Assembly: GCF_019797865.1 (NCBI RefSeq)
Contig: NZ_CP081869.1
Span: 5,346,501 to 5,410,500 of the forward strand
Length of the DNA stretch: 64,000 nt
Direction: 5' to 3'
Source: Chenggangzhangella methanolivorans
GTDB lineage: Bacteria; Pseudomonadota; Alphaproteobacteria; Rhizobiales; Methylopilaceae
Of this stretch, positions 18,041 to 27,095 are shown piece by piece; the first letter of the stretch is position 1, and every line of letters starts with the position of its first letter. Position numbers and translations under genes: made by a program. The notes beneath the pieces are model-generated. The model made no database searches. It had not been told where the DNA came from and saw only the letters and a list, made by a program, of their open reading frames with translations.

Positions 18041-18427
18041 TTACTCGTCGTCGTCGGTCTCGGCCGGCGGCACGAGACCTTCGAGGCCGCGCAGAAGGTC
18101 TTCTTCCGTCATGCGGTCGAAGGCGACGTCGCCGGCGTCGTCCGACGCGCCGGCGGAGCCGGCGAGCGCCGGAACAACCTCGGCCTCGGGCTCGTCGACT
18201 TCGACGTACTTCTGCAGCGAATGGATCAGATCCTCGCGCAGATCATCCGGAACGACGGTCTGTTCGGCGATCTCGCGAAGCGCGACGACGGGATTCTTGT
18301 CGTTGTCGCGGTCGATGGTGATGGGCTGGCCGGAGGAGATCAGCCGGGCGCGGTGCCCTGCGAGCAGAACGAGGTCGAAGCGGTTCTCGACCTTGTCGAT
18401 GCAATCCTCGACGGTGACGCGGGCCAT
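18041..18427 (-). CDS. rpoZ: RNA polymerase omega subunit
   Basis: Small subunit that assists assembly of the beta-prime subunit and, in proteobacteria, takes part in ppGpp binding. The 128-aa product begins MARVTVEDCIDKVENRFDLV and continues with AGHRARLISSG, the conserved omega core; the C-terminal half is acidic and low-complexity, as usual for Hyphomicrobiales. It lies directly upstream of rel, the standard order. Confidence 0.96.
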   Translation of the reverse strand: MARVTVEDCIDKVENRFDLVLLAGHRARLISSGQPITIDRDNDKNPVVALREIAEQTVVPDDLREDLIHSLQKYVEVDEPEAEVVPALAGSAGASDDAGDVAFDRMTEEDLLRGLEGLVPPAETDDDE

Positions 18428-18623
18428 GGGGGCCTCCGCTGTTGTGTGAGTTCGACGGTTCGGAAACGAGCGCGGTCTTTACCGCGGGACCGATCTCGTG
18501 GCAAGGACCGGGCGTAATGCTCCGCGCGGACGTGGAGCGGCCATTCGGCCTTTATTCGCAACGGCTTTCAGATCTGCGTCTTCGTCGGTTGCGGCGGGTT
18601 TCAAGCAAGGGATGTTTCAAGCG

Positions 18624-19211
18624 ATGTTTTATTCGGACGAACGGCTCGGCCTCTTCATCGACGGCGCCAACCTCTACGCCACGGCCCGCGGCGTGGGCTT
18701 CGACATCGACTTCCGCCGGCTTCTCCGCGAATTCCAGGGCCGCGGCTATCTCATTCGCGCCTATTACTACACCGCGCTCAGCGAGGACCTCGAGGTCTCG
18801 ACCATCCGCCCGCTGATCGATTGGCTCGACTACAACGGCTACACCGTGGTGACCAAGCCCACCAAGGAGTTCACCGACAGCCAGGGCCGGCGCAAGGTGA
18901 AGGGCAATCTCGACATCGAACTCGCGATCGACGCGCTCGAGATCGCCGAGAAGATCGACCACATGGTGCTGTTTTCCGGCGACGGCGACTTCACGCCGCT
19001 GGTCGCCGCCATGCAGCGCAAGGGGGTGCGCGTCACCGTCGTCTCGACCGTGACGACCCAGCCGGCGATGATCGCCGACGACCTGCGCCGCCGCGCCGAC
19101 CACTTCCTCGACCTCGCCGACCTCGCCTCCAAGGTCGGCCGTGACCCGGCCGAGCGCGCCGCCCGCGAGGCGAGGCGCGCCGCCGCCGTCGACACCACGC
19201 CGGAACCTTGA
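18624..19211 (+). CDS. NYN/LabA-like PIN-domain protein
   Basis: A 195-aa protein of the NYN (PIN-like) nuclease fold: ERLGLFIDGANLYATAR at the start, ADLE-type acidic position in VKGNLDIELAIDALE, and the VLFSGDGDFTPLVAAMQRKG motif, which together supply the metal-binding aspartates. The family is thought to act on RNA, but substrates are unknown. ATG at 18624 fits the family start (MFYSDERLG); ATG at 18612 is an alternative. Its stop codon overlaps the start of the following glycosylase gene. Confidence 0.9.
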   Translation: MFYSDERLGLFIDGANLYATARGVGFDIDFRRLLREFQGRGYLIRAYYYTALSEDLEVSTIRPLIDWLDYNGYTVVTKPTKEFTDSQGRRKVKGNLDIELAIDALEIAEKIDHMVLFSGDGDFTPLVAAMQRKGVRVTVVSTVTTQPAMIADDLRRRADHFLDLADLASKVGRDPAERAAREARRAAAVDTTPEP

Positions 19212-19861
19212 TCTCCGCCGCCACCGCGCCGGCCGAGCCGCCGCGGGACTGCCCGCTCTGCCCTCGCCTCGTCGCGTTCCGAGAGGAGCAGCGGGCCAAG
19301 CACGCCGACTGGCACAATGCGCCCGTCCCGTCCTTCGGGCCGGTCTCCGCAAAGCTTCTGATCGTCGGTCTCGCCCCGGGCCTTCAGGGCGCGAACCGGA
19401 CCGGTCGTCCCTTCACGGGCGACTGGGCCGGCGACCTGCTCTACGCGACGCTGCTGAAGTTCGGATTCGCCGAAGGGGTCTATGACGAGCGGCCCGACGA
19501 CGGCCTGGCGCTCGTCGGCGCGCGCGTCACCAACGCGGTGCGCTGCGTGCCGCCGCAGAACAAGCCCGAGACCAGGGAGATCGCGACCTGCCGGCCGTAT
19601 CTGACGTCGGAGATCGAGGCGCTCGGTCACGGCGCCGCGGTGGTCGCGCTCGGGCGCATTGCGCATGACAGCCTCTGCCGGACGCTCGGCGTCGCGCTCA
19701 AGGCCGCGCCGTTCGCCCACGGGGCGCGCCACGCGCTCGGCGCTGTGACGCTCTTCGACAGCTATCACTGCTCCCGCTACAACACGAACACCGGCGTGCT
19801 CACCACCGAGATGTTCGAGTCGGTGTTCGCGAGCGTCCGGGCGTATGTGGACGCGCGCTAG
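19208..19861 (+). CDS. Uracil-DNA glycosylase, family 5 (UdgB type)
   Basis: Base-excision repair enzyme of the iron-sulfur uracil-DNA glycosylase group. Diagnostic parts are CPLCPRL near the N-terminus, GLAPGLQGANRTGRPFTGDW (motif 1), NAVRCVPPQNKP and a later CRPYL (cluster cysteines), and HCSRYNTNTGV (motif 2). The GLAPG.. and HCSRYN forms point to family 5 rather than family 4. Translation probably starts at TTG 19208, which overlaps the upstream stop. The stop converges with the kinase gene by 4 bp. Confidence 0.88.
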   Translation: MISAATAPAEPPRDCPLCPRLVAFREEQRAKHADWHNAPVPSFGPVSAKLLIVGLAPGLQGANRTGRPFTGDWAGDLLYATLLKFGFAEGVYDERPDDGLALVGARVTNAVRCVPPQNKPETREIATCRPYLTSEIEALGHGAAVVALGRIAHDSLCRTLGVALKAAPFAHGARHALGAVTLFDSYHCSRYNTNTGVLTTEMFESVFASVRAYVDAR

Positions 19862-20679
19862 CGATCGAGCTCGGCGGCCGCGATCTCGGCCATGGTCAGG
19901 TCGATCGCCTCGGCCTCGCCGTCCTCGACCATCCAGACGGCCGAGAGGCCGAACCACGCCAGCGCCCACATGAGCAGGCGCGTCCGATCGAGATCCGCGG
20001 CCTCCGCGACGACGTCGGCCTGACGGGCGAGGCGACCCGGCGTCTGCGCCGTATCCGGATCCGGGTTGCGCAACAGGTTCGCGAAGTCGAAGCCGCGTTC
20101 GCCCAGAAGCCCCTTGGGATCGATCGCAAGCCAGCCGCGCGGGCCGAAATCCAGCACGTTGCCGTGGTGAAGGTCGCCATGAAGCGCGACCATGTCCTTG
20201 GGCTCAGCAAGCAGTTCGCACGCGGTCTCCGCGCAGCGGACAAGCAAGCCGCCGTGGCTGTCGGCGACCGAAAACAGAGAGCGGAACCAGACGTCGAGAG
20301 GCGTCAGTCCTGCAGGCGGATCCTCGCGGCGGCCGTGAAGCGCTTCGGCCGCGCCGCAGATCACCCGCGTGGCCTCGTCGTCGTCTCCGCCGCGCGCCAT
20401 CGCCGCGAGGGAACGCTCGCCAGCCGCGCGCTCGAGCAGCAAGACGTCGCCCTCATGGGCCAACACCTTCGCGGCCCCCTGCCCGCCCCACCACGCCATC
20501 ACCTCGGCGCCGAAGCGTTCTTCCGGCGAATGGCTGATCTTGAGAATCGCCGCCTCGCCGGCGGCGGTGTGGACGGGCTGGAGGAAACTGGTGCGGGTCG
20601 CCAGCAGGTCGCCGTCGGGGGCCAGGCCCCATCTGTCGAGCGCGCCGCGAAGCCTTCCGGCGAGCGGCTCGTCGCTCAC
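19858..20679 (-). CDS. Aminoglycoside/hydroxyurea phosphotransferase-like kinase (APH(6)-like)
   Basis: A 273-aa small-molecule kinase. The ATP-binding lysine region is AILKISHSPEERFGAEVM; the catalytic loop is HGDLHHGNVL and the metal-binding region IDPKGLLGERGFDFANLLRN, the exact pattern of StrB-like APH(6) enzymes. Chromosomal members in environmental bacteria need not give resistance and their true substrate is unknown. Its ATG overlaps the smpB stop (ATGA), so it is expressed behind smpB. Confidence 0.85.
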   Translation of the reverse strand: MSDEPLAGRLRGALDRWGLAPDGDLLATRTSFLQPVHTAAGEAAILKISHSPEERFGAEVMAWWGGQGAAKVLAHEGDVLLLERAAGERSLAAMARGGDDDEATRVICGAAEALHGRREDPPAGLTPLDVWFRSLFSVADSHGGLLVRCAETACELLAEPKDMVALHGDLHHGNVLDFGPRGWLAIDPKGLLGERGFDFANLLRNPDPDTAQTPGRLARQADVVAEAADLDRTRLLMWALAWFGLSAVWMVEDGEAEAIDLTMAEIAAAELDR

Positions 20680-21152
20680 CCGCGATCGCGCATGATGCGC
20701 GCCTTGTCGCGGTTCCAGGTCTTTTCCTTGTCGGCCTGCCGCTTGTCGTGGAGCTGCTTGCCGCGCGCTAGCGCGATCTCGACCTTGGCGCGGCCGTGGT
20801 CGTCGAAATAGATCTTCAGCGGCACCACCGTCATGCCGTCACGGGTCACGGCCCCCGATAGCTTGTTGATCTGGCTCTCGTGCAGCAACAGCTTCCGAGG
20901 CCGGCGAACCTCGTGGTTGAAGCGGTTGGCCTGCAAATATTCCGGAATGTAGGAGTTGTAGAGGAAGAACTCTCCGCCGTATTCGCCGGCGTACGACTCC
21001 CCGATCGTCGCCTTGCCTTGGCGCAGCGACTTCACCTCTGTGCCGACAAGCACGATGCCGGCCTCTATCGTGTCGCCGATCTCGTAGTTGTGGCGCGCCT
21101 TGCGGTTGTCGGCGACGATCTTGTAGCGGGGATTGGGATTCTTCGAGCTCAT
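20676..21152 (-). CDS. smpB: SsrA-binding protein SmpB
   Basis: tmRNA partner in ribosome rescue. The 158-aa protein shows the family core ADNRKARHNYEIGDTIEAGI, LVGTEVKSLRQGKATIGES, and the basic C-terminal tail with KRQADKEKTWNRDKARIMRDR. It follows dapA by 32 bp on the same strand, the usual dapA-smpB order in alphaproteobacteria. Confidence 0.97.
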   Translation of the reverse strand: MSSKNPNPRYKIVADNRKARHNYEIGDTIEAGIVLVGTEVKSLRQGKATIGESYAGEYGGEFFLYNSYIPEYLQANRFNHEVRRPRKLLLHESQINKLSGAVTRDGMTVVPLKIYFDDHGRAKVEIALARGKQLHDKRQADKEKTWNRDKARIMRDRG

Positions 21153-21184
21153 GAAGGTCTAGATCTGGCTGAGCGGCGAGCCGT

Positions 21185-22105
21185 TCAAGCCCGCTCCGCC
21201 ACCATGATGCGTGGCTCCTCCTGAAGGAGGCCGGCGTGCAGAAGCGCGGCGCGCACCTTGGCGCGGCTCGCGTCCGAGATCGGCACGAGCGGAAGCCGCA
21301 TCTCCTCGCCGCAGCGGCCGAGCATCGCGAGCGCGGCCTTCGCGGGTCCCGGATTGGCCTCGCAGAACAGGTCGATGTGCAGCGGCAGCAGCCGGTCCTG
21401 ATAAGCGAGCGCGGCGCGGTAGTCGCCGGCGATGCAGGCTTCCTGGAACGCCGCGCACTGCGCCGGGGCGACGTTGGAGGCGACCGAAATGGTGCCATGG
21501 CCGCCATGGGCCATGAAGCCGATGGCGCTCGCGTCCTCGCCGGAAAGCTGAATGAAGTCCGGCCCCATCGCGGCGCGCTGCTGGCTGACGCGCACGACGT
21601 TGGCGGTCGCGTCCTTCACGCCGACGATGTTCTTGATCTCGTAAAGCCGCGCCATGGTGTCGACCGACATGTCGATCACCGAGCGGCCCGGGATGTTGTA
21701 AATGATGATCGGCAGCGCGGTCGCCTCGGCGATCGCGGTGTAGTGCGCGATCAGGCCCGCCTGGGTCGGCTTGTTGTAGTAGGGCGTCACGACCAGCAGG
21801 CCGTCGGCGCCGTCCTTCTCCGCCTGACGCGCGAGCGCGATCGCCTCGCGGGTGGAGTTGGAGCCCGCGCCGGCGATCACAGGCACGCGGCCCCTCGCCT
21901 CCTCCACGCACCAGCGCACGACGGAATTGTGCTCGTCGTGGCTCAGCGTCGGGCTCTCGCCCGTGGTGCCGACCGGCACGAGGCCGTGCGTGCCTTCGGC
22001 GATCTGCCAGTCGACCAGCCGGCGGAACGCGGCCTCGTCGAGCTTGCCGTCCTTGAAGGGCGTGACGAGCGCGGTGATGGAGCCGTGAAAGATCGGTTGG
22101 GTCAT
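21185..22105 (-). CDS. dapA: 4-hydroxy-tetrahydrodipicolinate synthase
   Basis: First committed enzyme of lysine/diaminopimelate synthesis, condensing pyruvate and aspartate semialdehyde. The 306-aa product has VPVGTTGESPTL, the catalytic tyrosine in VVTPYYNKPTQ, and the Schiff-base lysine in NIVGVKDATAN. The ATG at 22105 gives the standard start MTQPIFHGSITALVTPF. Confidence 0.97.
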   Translation of the reverse strand: MTQPIFHGSITALVTPFKDGKLDEAAFRRLVDWQIAEGTHGLVPVGTTGESPTLSHDEHNSVVRWCVEEARGRVPVIAGAGSNSTREAIALARQAEKDGADGLLVVTPYYNKPTQAGLIAHYTAIAEATALPIIIYNIPGRSVIDMSVDTMARLYEIKNIVGVKDATANVVRVSQQRAAMGPDFIQLSGEDASAIGFMAHGGHGTISVASNVAPAQCAAFQEACIAGDYRAALAYQDRLLPLHIDLFCEANPGPAKAALAMLGRCGEEMRLPLVPISDASRAKVRAALLHAGLLQEEPRIMVAERA

Positions 22106-22380
22106 GACGAGACGCTTTAACGTGTCGGGCGCGGTTTTGCGCCTTGGCGCAGCAGACGCGCGGAAAGGTGATCGCGCTCGCCATGCCGGCGCCGCGGTCG
22201 GCCGGTCTTGATAGACCCGCTCGCGCGCAAGTGAAAGCCCGCCGTCCGTCGGAGGCGGTCTTAGCGGGCGTCGTGTTCTCTCGGTTAGCGTTTCGTAAAG
22301 CCGGCATGGCGAAACTGAGGCCAGTTCCCGAGTCCCTCGCCCGGTCCCTCCCGCCGGTCGCTCAGCCGAAGCCGAGAGCC

Positions 22381-24543
22381 ATGCCCCTTTTGAGCTTTCT
22401 CCTTCGCGGCGTGGCCGCAGTCGCGCTGTTGTCGACGGCGTCCACCGCCTTCGCGGCGTCCGTCGGCGGCAAGCCCGAGCCTCTGACCGAGGAGCGGTTC
22501 ATCCCCGCGGTCGAGGGCGACAGCGACCAGCTTTCCGCCGACACGATGAAGTCGGCCGGCATGGTGCTCGCCTATGACGCGACCGCGACCGGCTCGATCT
22601 CCACCTCGTCACGCGCCGCCCCGACGGCGTCGGTGTCGGCCAACGACGTCGCGCTGGTGCGCGCGGCGATCTCGGCCTTCGAGCGCGGCGACACCTCCGG
22701 CGCGATGGCCGTGAAGTCGCAGCTGGCCGATCCTGGCGCGATGGCGCTGGTCGACTGGCTGGGCGTGCGGCTCGCTTCGCGGCAGGTCGGCTTCAGCCGC
22801 ATCGACGCCTTCTATCGCGCCCATCGCGACTGGCCGATGGCGAGCTGGGTCCGCCGCCGCGCCGAAGAGGCGCTCTGGCTCGAAAACGTGTCGCCCTCGA
22901 CCGTGCGCGGCTTCTTCGCCGCCAACGGCAAGCCCGAGCGGCCCGAAGGGCGCCTGGCGCTCGCACGCGCGCTGCTCGCGAGCGGCGACAAGGCGTCCGC
23001 CGCCGCCGTCGCCCGCGAGGCGTGGCGCCGCGACGCGCTCGACGGGTCGCTTGAAGCCCAGGCTCTCCAGACCTTCGGCTCGCTGCTCAGCGCTTCGGAC
23101 CACCGCGCCCGCGCCGAAGGCCGCTTCCTCGCTGACGAGATCGACGCCGGCATGCGCGCCGCCAACCGCGTGGGCGGCTCCTATCTCGCGATCGCCAAGG
23201 CGCGCGCGGCGGTGATACGCAAGAACCCCTCAGCCGGCGCGCTGATCGCGGCTGTGCCGAGCGGCGCGCGGTCCGACCCCGGCTTCCTGTTCACGGTGGC
23301 GAAGTTCAACCGCCGCGCCGACAAGCCCCGCGAGGCAGCCGCCGCGCTGAACGCCGCGCCGCGCGGCGCCGCCCTCGTCGACGCCGACGCCTGGTCGATC
23401 GAGCGCCGCGTGGTCGCCCGCGACCTGCTCGACAACGGCGACGCCAAACTCGCCTACCAGACCCTCGCACGCGACGACGCCGAGAACGACAGCGACAAGA
23501 TCGAGACCGACATGCTTGCGGGCTTCATCGCCCTGCGCGCGCTCGGCGACGCCAAGACCGCCTACAAGCACTTCACCGCCGTCCATAAGGAAGCCACGAT
23601 CCCGGGCACCACCTCGCGCGCGCTCTATTGGCAGGGCCGCTGCCTGGAGGCGATGGGCGACACCGCCTCGGCCCGCGGCGCCTATGAGCGGGCGGCGCGC
23701 TACGTCACCAGCTACTACGGCCAGATCTCCCGCGCGCGTCTTGGCCTGTCCGACCTGCCGATCCGCTCGCTGCCGCAGCCGAGCGCGACCGACCGCGCCA
23801 CCTTCGGATCGCGCCTCTCGGTCCGCGCCATCGATCTTCTCTACCGCGCAGACCAAAAGGAGCTCGCGCTGCCGCTCGCCGGCGCGCTCGCCGAAGACCT
23901 CAAGAACCCCGGCGAGGTCGTGCTGCTCGGCGCGCTCACCCAGAAATACAAGGATCCGCGCGCGACCCTCGTGGTCGGCAAGGCGGCGCTGAAGAACGGC
24001 TTCCCGATGGACGCCCTCGCCTATCCGACGAGCGGCATTCCGAGCTTCAAGGCGGTGGGGCCCGCGATCGAGACGCCCGTCGTGCACGCGATCGCCCGGC
24101 AGGAAAGCGCGTTCAACCCGAAGGCGGTGAGCCACGCCAACGCGCGCGGCCTGCTCCAGCTTCTGCCGGGCACGGCGGCCAAGACCGCAAAGGCCGCCGG
24201 CCTGCCCTTCGACGCCAAGCGCCTGACCACCGACGCCGCGTTCAACGCGCAGCTCGGCGCGGCCCATCTCGGCGAGCTCGCCGAGAAGTATGACGGCTCC
24301 TACGTCATGGTGTTCGCCGCCTACAACGCGGGTCCCGCGCGCGTCCTCGAATGGACGCAGCGCTACGGCGACCCGCGCAAGGCCGAGGTCGATCCGGTCG
24401 ACTGGGTCGAGCGCATTCCCTTCGCCGAGACGCGCAACTACGTGCAGCGCGTCATGGAGAACACCCAGATCTACCGCACCCGCCTCAACGGCCGGACCGC
24501 GCTGCTGATCGAGCGCGACATGGCGCGCGGCGCACACCGGTGA
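22381..24543 (+). CDS. Soluble lytic murein transglycosylase (Slt-type)
   Basis: Periplasmic enzyme that cleaves peptidoglycan glycan strands to 1,6-anhydro ends. From ATG at 22381 the product is 720 aa with a signal peptide (LLRGVAAVALLSTASTAFA), a long alpha-helical superhelix region, and a C-terminal transglycosylase domain: catalytic glutamate in IARQESAFNPKAVSHANARG, then GLLQLLPGTA and AAYNAGPARVLEW. ATG 22306 is a possible earlier start. The frame stays open to 22144 but that extension lacks family character. Its stop overlaps the start of the hydrolase gene. Confidence 0.92.
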   Translation: MPLLSFLLRGVAAVALLSTASTAFAASVGGKPEPLTEERFIPAVEGDSDQLSADTMKSAGMVLAYDATATGSISTSSRAAPTASVSANDVALVRAAISAFERGDTSGAMAVKSQLADPGAMALVDWLGVRLASRQVGFSRIDAFYRAHRDWPMASWVRRRAEEALWLENVSPSTVRGFFAANGKPERPEGRLALARALLASGDKASAAAVAREAWRRDALDGSLEAQALQTFGSLLSASDHRARAEGRFLADEIDAGMRAANRVGGSYLAIAKARAAVIRKNPSAGALIAAVPSGARSDPGFLFTVAKFNRRADKPREAAAALNAAPRGAALVDADAWSIERRVVARDLLDNGDAKLAYQTLARDDAENDSDKIETDMLAGFIALRALGDAKTAYKHFTAVHKEATIPGTTSRALYWQGRCLEAMGDTASARGAYERAARYVTSYYGQISRARLGLSDLPIRSLPQPSATDRATFGSRLSVRAIDLLYRADQKELALPLAGALAEDLKNPGEVVLLGALTQKYKDPRATLVVGKAALKNGFPMDALAYPTSGIPSFKAVGPAIETPVVHAIARQESAFNPKAVSHANARGLLQLLPGTAAKTAKAAGLPFDAKRLTTDAAFNAQLGAAHLGELAEKYDGSYVMVFAAYNAGPARVLEWTQRYGDPRKAEVDPVDWVERIPFAETRNYVQRVMENTQIYRTRLNGRTALLIERDMARGAHR

Positions 24544-25418
24544 CCGACTCGGTCGTTTCGACCGAGGATCGCTTCGTCACAGTCCCGGACGGGCTCAAGC
24601 TTCACGTCCGGGACTGGCGGCCTGCCGCCCATCGCGGCGCGCCGGTCGTCTGTCTCCCAGGACTTGCGCGCACGCTCGACGACTTCGTCTTGCTCGCCGA
24701 GCGGCTCTCCGCGCAGGGACGCCGCGTGATCGCGATCTCGGCGCGCGGCCGGGGTCTCTCCGAACGCGATCCGGATCCCGCGCGCTACCAGCTCAAGACC
24801 GAATCGGAAGACGTCCTGGCGACGCTCGACGCGATAGGCGTCGACGCGGCGCATGTCGTCGGAACCTCACGCGGCGGACTGCACGCGATGACCATCGCGG
24901 CCTTGCGGCCGAGCGCTCTGCGTTCGGTCGTTCTCAACGACATCGGGCCAGTGGTTGAGACCGAAGGCCTCAAGCGCATCCGCGAGGGCCTCGCCCGCCA
25001 TCAGGCTCCACGCGACTTCGCCCACGGCGCAAGACTGCTCGCCATGGCCTATGCGGAGCGCTTTCCGGCGCTGACGGCGCAAGATTTCGACCGCTGGGCC
25101 CGCCGCGCCTGGCGGAGCGCCCCGACAGGTCTCGAACCGGCCTGCGATCCCGCGCTCATGCGAATCTTCGAGGGCGTCGACCTCGATCGCCCCACGCCGG
25201 CGATCTGGCCGGTGTTCGATCTGCTGGCCGGCGTTCCGCTGATGGTCGTGCGCGGCGAACACTCGGACATCCTGAGCGCAGAGACGGTGCGGGCGATGAC
25301 GGAACGCCGGCCGCTGACCGTCGTCACGACGCCCGGACAGGGCCACGCGCCGCTGCTGGAGGACGAGCCGACGATGTCGGCCATCGCGCGCTTTCTCGAC
25401 GAGGCCGACCCAGCCTGA
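24540..25418 (+). CDS. Alpha/beta hydrolase
   Basis: A 292-aa hydrolase starting at GTG 24540, overlapping the transglycosylase stop by 4 bp (GTGA). The fold is shown by VVCLPGLARTLDDFVLLAERL (oxyanion region), the nucleophile elbow VGTSRGGLHAM, and the catalytic histidine in GQGHAPLLED. The acid is probably in the RGEHSDILS strand. Substrate unknown. A terminator hairpin follows at once. Confidence 0.88.
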   Translation: MTDSVVSTEDRFVTVPDGLKLHVRDWRPAAHRGAPVVCLPGLARTLDDFVLLAERLSAQGRRVIAISARGRGLSERDPDPARYQLKTESEDVLATLDAIGVDAAHVVGTSRGGLHAMTIAALRPSALRSVVLNDIGPVVETEGLKRIREGLARHQAPRDFAHGARLLAMAYAERFPALTAQDFDRWARRAWRSAPTGLEPACDPALMRIFEGVDLDRPTPAIWPVFDLLAGVPLMVVRGEHSDILSAETVRAMTERRPLTVVTTPGQGHAPLLEDEPTMSAIARFLDEADPA

Positions 25419-25421
25419 CGC

Positions 25422-25446
25422 AAAAGCCCCGCCGGAGCGGGGCTTT
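25422..25446 (+). terminator. Rho-independent terminator behind the hydrolase gene
   Basis: AAAGCCCC and GGGGCTTT form a perfect stem around GCCGGAGC, starting 4 bp after the stop codon. The stem is symmetric (A run one side, T run the other) and could also stop transcription from the porin gene on the minus strand. Confidence 0.8.
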
Positions 25447-25474
25447 CGTCAAGATCGGCGGCCGGCGCCGAGGC

Positions 25475-26815
25475 TCAGAAGGCCACCTGCGTGCGGACGC
25501 CGAGCACCGTCGCGTTCTTGATTCTCCGCGTCGGATCATTGGGCCGCGGATCGCCGCCGCCCGGCCGCACGATGTACTGGGCGAACGGCTGAACCTTCAG
25601 CCACGGCGCGACCGCGGCCTGATAGGACGCCTCGAAGGCGAACTCGGACGACCGCACCGGCGTGCCCGGAACGTCGCGGTTGGCGCGCTGGGCGGTCTTG
25701 CTGATGTGGGCGTAGGCGGCCGCGATCCCGAAGACGTCGTCGGGACGGCCGGGCGTGAAGCCCTTCGCGTTGAAGCCGGCGTCGAAATAGTAGTCGATCA
25801 GGTTCCGGTTGGCCTGCGGGGCGAACACCGCGCGGGCGAAGACCGACAGACTCTGCGCGGGCGCCGGCGAAGGATCCTTGAGATCCCCCCCTCCGCCGCT
25901 CTGCCAGATGGTCTGGTCGATGACGCCGTAAAGCGCATAAGAGCCTTCCCGGTTCACGCCGGTGCGCAGGTCCGCGAAGTCCATCGAATTGTACCAGGCG
26001 CCGATCTTGTAGGCGCCCGGCAGTCCGCCGCCCTCGCCCGCATTGGCGTAGATCAGTTCGCCGATGGCGAAGGCGCCCGGGCTGAACGGGAAGTCGGTGT
26101 TGTGCTTGTTCTTGAGATCACGGCCGGCCGGATCGCCGGTGTAGACGCCGGCCTGGAACGACCAGGCGTCGTTGAACTTGACGAGGGCGTGGGCGCCCGG
26201 CGTCGGCACCGGATAGGCCGGGCCGCCAGACGGAAGATCGGTCCCGTTGAGCCCCGGCCAGCCGAAGGTCGAGTTCACGAACAGGCCGGCGGTGTCGCTG
26301 GTCGCGAAGTCGCCGTCGGCCGCGAGCTGGCCGACCTTGATCTCGAGATGGTCGTCGAGAAGCTTCTGCTTGAGATAGACCTCGCCGAGGCGGATCGCGG
26401 GCGTCGCCTCGATGTTCGAGATCGTCAGGAGGTTGCCGATCTCGCCGGTAGTGAGTCCTTTGCCGTCGATGAAATAAGAGCCGACGTAGATCTCGCCGCC
26501 GGTCCAGCCGACGAGCTTCTCCATATCCAGCGTAAGGCCGAGCTGCAGAAGGCCCGAATAGGCCTCGCCGCGCCGGATGCCGCCCGAAGGGTTGAACGAG
26601 GTGTCGGCCGTAAAGCTCGCGTCGAACTGGACGCCCTGTTCGAGCAGCTTGGTGCGCCCGCCGCCCCAATCGCCCGTCAGCGCCTCGCGCTCGGAGAGAT
26701 CGCCCGCATAGTTCGGCGGCGCGTCCTCGGCGCGCACGCCGAGAGCTCCCGCTGCGACGAGGGTGAGCGCTGCGGCGGCGGACAGGAGACCTGCGCGCGA
26801 CGAGGCTTTCTGCAT
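25475..26815 (-). CDS. OprB-family carbohydrate-selective porin
   Basis: A 446-aa outer-membrane porin. Residues 1-29 are a signal peptide (LLSAAAALTLVAAGALGVRAE). The mature start has EREALTGDWGGGRTKLLEQGVQFDAS, the standard OprB opening, and the chain ends in an aromatic residue (VRTQVAF) as beta-barrel proteins do. OprB-like porins pass sugars and other small solutes. It appears to be monocistronic. Confidence 0.93.
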   Translation of the reverse strand: MQKASSRAGLLSAAAALTLVAAGALGVRAEDAPPNYAGDLSEREALTGDWGGGRTKLLEQGVQFDASFTADTSFNPSGGIRRGEAYSGLLQLGLTLDMEKLVGWTGGEIYVGSYFIDGKGLTTGEIGNLLTISNIEATPAIRLGEVYLKQKLLDDHLEIKVGQLAADGDFATSDTAGLFVNSTFGWPGLNGTDLPSGGPAYPVPTPGAHALVKFNDAWSFQAGVYTGDPAGRDLKNKHNTDFPFSPGAFAIGELIYANAGEGGGLPGAYKIGAWYNSMDFADLRTGVNREGSYALYGVIDQTIWQSGGGGDLKDPSPAPAQSLSVFARAVFAPQANRNLIDYYFDAGFNAKGFTPGRPDDVFGIAAAYAHISKTAQRANRDVPGTPVRSSEFAFEASYQAAVAPWLKVQPFAQYIVRPGGGDPRPNDPTRRIKNATVLGVRTQVAF

Positions 26816-27039
26816 GTGTTCGATCCCCCGATCGACAGAGGTCCGCAGCGACAGATGCGGAGCATGGCTGGTGCCGATCCGTCGAGCGCAGGGCGCGCCA
26901 AGACCGGATCCGAGCAGAGAAGAAAAGATAACGGTTCCGTGACCGGCTCGAAAGCGTCGAGCGACCGCCCGCAGGCGATTGGCCGACGCTGTGGCTTATG
27001 GATCTTTTCTAAACCGGAAGGACGCCAGTCCTTAAAACG

Positions 27040-27067
27040 AAAAAGGCCCCGGCGAACCGGGGCCTTT
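27040..27067 (-). terminator. Rho-independent terminator of the porin gene
   Basis: AAAGGCCCCGG and CCGGGGCCTTT form a perfect 11-bp stem with a CGAA loop, about 28 bp behind the porin stop. On the minus strand it runs into TTTTTCGTTTT. Confidence 0.85.
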
Positions 27068-27095
27068 CCGTTTGAGCGTTGATCGTGAAGGACGA

